Assembly (NCBI GenBank): GCA_905250885.1
Contig: CAJNOQ010002225.1
Span: 1-25,571, forward strand
Length of the DNA: 25,571 bases
Source: Didymodactylos carnosus
Lineage: Eukaryota; Rotifera; Eurotatoria; Philodinida; Philodinidae
Reading direction: 5' to 3'
The translations under genes were made by a program, and so were the position numbers. The stretch's first letter is position 1. The number at the start of each line of letters is the position of its first letter. This document shows positions 21,558 through 25,571 of this stretch, in pieces. The notes under the pieces were generated by a model that was not told the DNA's origin, did no database searches, and saw only the letters and a program-made list of their open reading frames with translations.

Positions 21558-21809
21558 TAACATTCTATCTGTTTTCATATTTAAAAATTTTGGTTTTATG
21601 TTGGTTATATACAACTAAAAAAGAAAAAATCTTCTTATCATCACATCACCTGTGTAAGCGTAATATTAGAGTTATTGCACACGATTGCACACGAAGACTT
21701 CGTTTACGCTTACACAGGTGATGTAATGATAAGAAGATTTTTTCTTTTTTAGTTGTATATAACCAACATAAAACCAAAATTTTTAAATATGAAAACAGAT
21801 AGAATGTTA
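21558..21809. mobile_element. Near-perfect foldback (106-bp arms)
   Basis: Arms 21558-21663 and 21704-21809 have equal length and almost no mismatches; the 40-bp centre contains a short direct repeat (gcacacgattgcacacga). The arms begin 'taacattctatctg'. No open frame of substance. It lies between the 5' end of the ART-TPR gene (about 85-135 bp away) and the inner end of the gene duplication (about 60 bp away). Palindromes of this kind are unstable and can promote rearrangement. Confidence 0.9.
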
Positions 21810-21870
21810 CATTTTTTGGCACATGGTTTATTTTTTAACGTTCAATCTGTGATCTCTTTATTTGGTAAAA

Positions 21871-22316
21871 CAAAGCTAAATTAAATGACTTACCCGCGAA
21901 CATCTATCCTTCGCAAAAAATTGTGTTATAATCAACAGACTGAGCAAAATGACATTCTTTTTACTACATCAAAACCATATTTAATTTTCAAAGTATTCAA
22001 AACAAGTAAAAGAGTTTGAAAAGCATAAAACAAGAACAAGTAAATTACTTCAACAACATTGCATTTACTAGTATTAAAATAGAGCTACATAATACAGATT
22101 AGTTTTTTTCTTCGCCTTTTGACTTTTCTGTTACTACAGTGCCACTTGTAACAGAAACATTGTGCAGTTTCGCGGTGTCAGCTCGAGGAAGTTTGATCAC
22201 AGTAAAGCCTTTGACAGGTTTTTGTAGCGCTTCCACTTTTGATGGTACATCAGTCAATGTCAACCTTCGTCTTTTGTCACTTTGAATTTTTTCGGTTACT
22301 CCTGTCAGCCCCACAT
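21871..22316. repeat. Inverted repeat, right copy (partner 13030-13475)
   Basis: The last ~73 codons and 3' flank of the intact membrane-protein gene, duplicated in inverted orientation 8.4 kb away at about 98% identity. The inner end of the repeat lies about 60 bp from the 21558-21809 foldback element. Confidence 0.9.
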
Positions 22317-25300
22317 TTGCAATTCCACTTATTTCTTTCGATCCGTTTCTCTGAGCAACCGAAGATGAATTACTTTTCTTCAATTTAACGACTCTAACAG
22401 TTGATGTAGGTCGATATTTATCATCTGTTTCAGTGTTGTTGTCCTCACGAATTGGTTTTAACGGTTTTGTCTGTTCATGTTCATTTGATCCAAATGACAC
22501 TACATCGCCTTTTGTTAATTTTCCTTTTAACAACTTGGTATCACTAACAGCGGAGATAGGTTTGTCTGATTGTTTCTGAACGGTCTTGGTTGGCTCAACT
22601 AAGCTTAGCTCCATTCGATTCGCTGGTTCGGTTAGTTCTATCGTTTCGATAATGCTTGGTCTTGAATCGTTCTTTTTGGCAGATGCTGGATTCTCTTTTA
22701 ATCGCTTGAGCTTAACTACACTAACCGCGCTACGTGGAGCTTTTTGTAAAGATGTTTCTGGCGTTAAAGGAAGTTCGAAATTTGTTTGGGAAAAGTCCAG
22801 ATTTATACCCAACTGAGAAAGAATACTATTTCGCCGATGATCATTATTAACTGTTTTCATTCTTGTTGATTGTTCTCTCGACAGTTTATTGACGGTAACC
22901 GGGCGATTAGCTGGACGTTCTAATTTTAATATCGGTGAATCGACTTTGTGAGCATTTGGCGGATTCATAGAAGCGTTGCCAAACAGGTCATCACTATATG
23001 TACGCTTATATCGTCCAACTTTTGATACACTGATGCCACTTCTTGTTCTTTCGGATACCGACATGTTGTTTGCTGCCAAATCATTTAAATCAACGTTGGA
23101 GTTAAGAGTCATCGAAGCGTAGCCGCTATCGGCATTGATTGACTTATTTAAAACACTCTTTTTTGATTTTATTGCTTCTGCTGACAGTAACGAAATATCA
23201 GATGAAGTCATTTCATCGTCAAATAATGCTAATGGCGATGTTTCAATCAGCTTTTCGACTAAATCCGATCCAATATAATAGAATTCAAAATCTTTATTGT
23301 TTCGTCCTTTCCTAGCACTAAATACAGTTTAACACTGCCATAAATGAAAATTAAAGGAGTAAAACGAAACTTACATGAAACAGCACCGATAACAACAGTA
23401 GCAGCAAATGCTTAGAAGGGCTAGTAGTCCAAGCCCAGATAAAATAATTAAAGGTAAATATGGTCGAATTGAAACTGAAAAAACAAACTTCGTGTTTCTA
23501 GATGTTCTCAACGGAAAATTATTCAATGCTTAACGCTTCGATCAATGCTTGACGCTTACGCGGTGTAATTGCTGTTGTTGACGTGGTGCTCGTGGTGCTT
23601 GTTGCCGTTGTGGATGTCCTAAAGGTGAGAATTTGTTTATCGATATCTGAGTTTCACCGCTTAGTGAATCTACTGGCACTTTTCGTTTCTAATGCAAATT
23701 TCAACCTGCTCATTACGATCGTTTTCAAATACCGGTGCCTATTTTCTGAGTATCTCGAGAACGAAAGGTACTAGAGAGTTCGCGTTTTCACTGTTTTGTA
23801 GCCAAGTCCTGAGTGTATCTTATGAATTATGAGGGCGTCTGAAACTCGGTTTTTCGGGTGATACACCTAGTCGATCTCCGAAAGAGTAGGTTAACGTTGT
23901 TTTCCTTCCATTAATGACATCTATGTCTAATACGTGTAGTGGGGTGTCCGCTATGAAGTTAAGAAAGCCCTACCCCTCTATCTGTCACCGTTTAGGAGGG
24001 TGAAAGACTTTTTCAGGACACGTATTAGCAGGTAACTAAGTGGTCTGAAAATCTTCAGAATATATGAAAACGATTTTTCGCCTGCGCTCTATGAGCTAGA
24101 AATGTTTGTTGTACCCTCTGAACAAATTTTTGCTTCTTGTTAGTGCCCAGGTATTACTAACTGAAGTTCCAGCTCAGACACTATTTAGCTATGTAAATTT
24201 ATACAGGGATACCTACCCCAACTATCAGCTGCAGGTATTAGACACAGATATCGCTATGGAAATGAATACAGCGTTAACCTACTCTTTCTGAGATCGCTTA
24301 GGTACACCAGCTGAAAAGCCGAGTTTCAGACGCCCTCATAGTTCACAAGATACACTTAGTTTTGCCTACAAAATAGGGAAAATCCGAACTCTCTACCACT
24401 CTACTTTCATTCTCGATAGTAGGCTTCACGGGAGGTCCCCCTTTTTATTTCGGAATATTGTACAGTTTGATGGGACACGCCGGAATAACCCCCCTTTATG
24501 GAGTCACAAACGTAAAAAAAGTGACCAAAATTGTGTTACAAAATTTTTTTCCGTGTGTATCTTGCTCGAAAATGAAAAGTATTCCGAAAAATACCTTGCC
24601 AAACATGCTGCTAAAACGGTGCTAAAAACTTTTGATACCAAAAATGTGCGCAGTGGCCGACTGTGGGGGAGTAATCTTGTTTGATTTTCAGAATATTTTT
24701 GCATATGTTTTAAATTTAAATTCTTTCAAAATTTAAACCTGAAAAATCTTTAAATTTAATTCTTTTCAAAATTTTCGCATTAACTCTGAAAAACAGACAA
24801 CGTTAAAACATAGAGCCGCTCTATTGAGAAATCCATAAGAGAAACCCTGTTTGCCTAAAACCGAGTACGAATTACTGCTTATGGATAACATTTTGAAAAG
24901 ACAAATACATAGCGCTTAGCAATCTCTGTCGAATGACGTACTGCGGTACCGTTTCCAATCGTTAATTTGCAAAGAAAAGTGTAACGTACCAGAGTGATAT
25001 TAATTAGTACGATTAATTATAAATTATTGTCTTAAAAAACCTTTTTTTTTAAACGTTTTTCATCATTGGCTATCAAACTATGCAGGAACGACATTTCTAC
25101 GATTATTTTTAACCGAACTACAAGCTTTGGAAACTGGAAACTAGCTACCCAAATTCTAATTAAAATTTAAAGTTAATAAATGAATAACTCTGGGAATACT
25201 TACCAGTTCACTGAAAGAACTTAAGGATATATGTAGTCAGGTGTCCTCTTTAAAGTGACATAGTTCGAGGACACATACAGCATTAGAGCCTCCCCGCCAT

Positions 25301-25571
25301 CAGGCCTACCATCGATATCGAGTCCACTGTTAGTGGAATCGAGTGGACAAACATAGAGCATATTTAAAGTGATAACATAATCAGTGTTTTGTTTTTATAG
25401 TACTGCTCACCCCTTCCGTAAAGATACCTACGTGCTAGTGCTAGTCGTACTTGTAGACGTCCTAAAATTGAAAATATTTCATAATATCATGAAGTAAAGT
25501 CATTGTTCACCTCTGTAACATACGTAGAAGTTGTAGATGTGCTACTTGTAGACGAAGTAGTACTTGTAGAT
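22099..25571 (-). CDS. Ser/Thr-rich single-pass membrane protein with repeated tail motif (5' end outside window)
   Basis: Five exons join in one uninterrupted frame: beyond 25571-25524, 25461-25432, 23618-23560, 23474-23375 and 23311-22099, giving 482 visible residues. The first three are Thr/Ser mini-exons (mucin-like, extracellular). Residues about 51-70 form a transmembrane helix (YLPLIILSGLGLLALLSI), followed by six Cys within nine residues (69-77), typical of palmitoylated juxtamembrane segments. The ~400-residue tail is charged, Ser/Thr-rich and probably disordered; it has five similar short motifs (RSGISVSKVGR, RPVTVNKLSR, RSAVSVVKLKR, TSTVRVVKLKK, KGFTVIKLPR). All donors start GT and acceptors end AG. 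The start codon and any signal peptide lie outside. The 1.8-kb intron 2 contains a DNA transposon. I know no family match and infer a surface receptor or adhesion role only from layout. Confidence 0.75.
23750..24420. mobile_element. Small DNA transposon (complete copy) in an intron
   Basis: The core 23809-24359 (551 bp) has ~90-bp terminal inverted repeats starting CTGAGTGTATCTTATGAATT on the left and CTAAGTGTATCTTGTGAACT on the right. Weaker inverted similarity continues outward ('tagagagttcg', 'ttttgtag') to about 23750 and 24420, so the true ends may lie there. It contains one 61-codon frame at 24106-24291 and no recognisable transposase. The left copy at 12386-12801 is a truncated version in the opposite orientation. 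Confidence 0.75.
24535..24645. repeat. Inverted repeat, right copy (partner 12259-12369)
   Basis: A 111-bp non-coding segment in the intron of the membrane-protein gene. Its reverse complement matches the left copy over the same length with scattered substitutions. In the right arm 175 bp separate it from the transposon core end; in the left arm only 16 bp do. Confidence 0.85.
24646..25431 (-). other. Intron sequence of the membrane-protein gene
   Basis: It starts (on the minus strand) at a GTAGGT donor at 25431. I see no gene. A GTGTCCTC word and its complement-like GAGGACAC occur at about 25241 and 25269, forming a small inverted pair. Confidence 0.5.
25445..25571. repeat. Right copy of the 127-bp terminal inverted repeat
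   Basis: Exact reverse complement of the first 127 bases of the window. Here the sequence runs on inward as coding sequence: the mini-exon cut off at base 127 on the left continues on this side to a splice donor at 25431. This makes the right arm the more complete, probably ancestral version. Confidence 0.97.

Noticed and set aside
21539..21721. 60-codon open frame
   Set aside because: It spans the arm and centre of a foldback element and has no protein-like features.
22586..22816. 76-codon plus-strand frame
   Set aside because: It is antisense to the continuous coding exon of the membrane-protein gene.
1..25571. Giant Polinton/Maverick-like or viral element bounded by 127-bp terminal repeats
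   Set aside because: No DNA polymerase, integrase, ATPase, protease or capsid-like gene is visible, and the terminal repeats are exons of a cellular-looking gene that continues inward on the right.
1..25571. CRISPR array or bacterial operons
   Set aside because: There are no regularly spaced repeats and no Shine-Dalgarno-led gene clusters; the genes have spliceosomal introns.

Overview
The window looks like animal nuclear DNA, most probably from a bdelloid rotifer. It is AT-rich, has short GT-AG introns of about 55-80 bp next to longer transposon-filled ones, carries one gene that fuses an N-terminal alpha/beta region, an R-S-ExE ADP-ribosyltransferase and TPR repeats (an architecture I associate with bdelloid gene families), a decayed rhodopsin-like GPCR, and a high density of foldback/MITE elements. 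The organism call is inference; no rRNA or other taxonomic marker is present.

The two ends of the window are a perfect 127-bp inverted repeat (1-127 and 25445-25571). This is not an anonymous repeat: it contains a Ser/Thr-rich mini-exon, a GT-AG intron and the start of a second mini-exon. On the right arm these exons continue in phase into a minus-strand gene (22099 to beyond 25571) that encodes a Ser/Thr-rich ectodomain, one transmembrane helix, a juxtamembrane Cys cluster and a ~400-residue tail with five copies of a short VxVxKLxR-like motif. On the left arm the second mini-exon is cut off at base 127. The 3' end of the same gene is duplicated in inverted orientation at 13030-13475 (446 bp, about 98% identical to 21871-22316). 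Two further repeat segments (12259-12369 with 24535-24645, and 12386-12801 with 23944-24359) are also inverted and lie in mirrored order. The window is therefore best read as an eroded inverted duplication of one gene: the right copy is apparently intact and the left copy is broken and spread over 13 kb.

From left to right: broken gene start (1-127); sequence without a clear gene; GPCR pseudogene (1382-2416, +); a decayed transposon with two spliced genes (about 3050-9707, +), the first with C2H2-like fingers and a transposase-like core, the second interrupted by a foldback MITE in its intron; two MITE-like segments and a hAT-type foldback MITE with an 8-bp target duplication (11490-11909); the inner left arm of the duplication (12259-13475); a second hAT-type foldback MITE with an 8-bp target duplication inside old coding sequence (13995-14348); a 0.9-kb foldback element (14787-15700); a diverged MITE copy (about 16140-16540); the ART-TPR gene (17666-21421, -), whose 1.7-kb intron holds a foldback element, a second MITE and a tRNA-like relic; a near-perfect foldback (21558-21809) next to the inner end of the duplication; and the intact right copy of the membrane-protein gene.

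Only two genes look capable of making a full protein: the ART-TPR gene and the Ser/Thr-rich membrane protein, which are transcribed in the same direction. Nothing in the sequence shows that they work together. Everything else is decayed genes and mobile-element debris.
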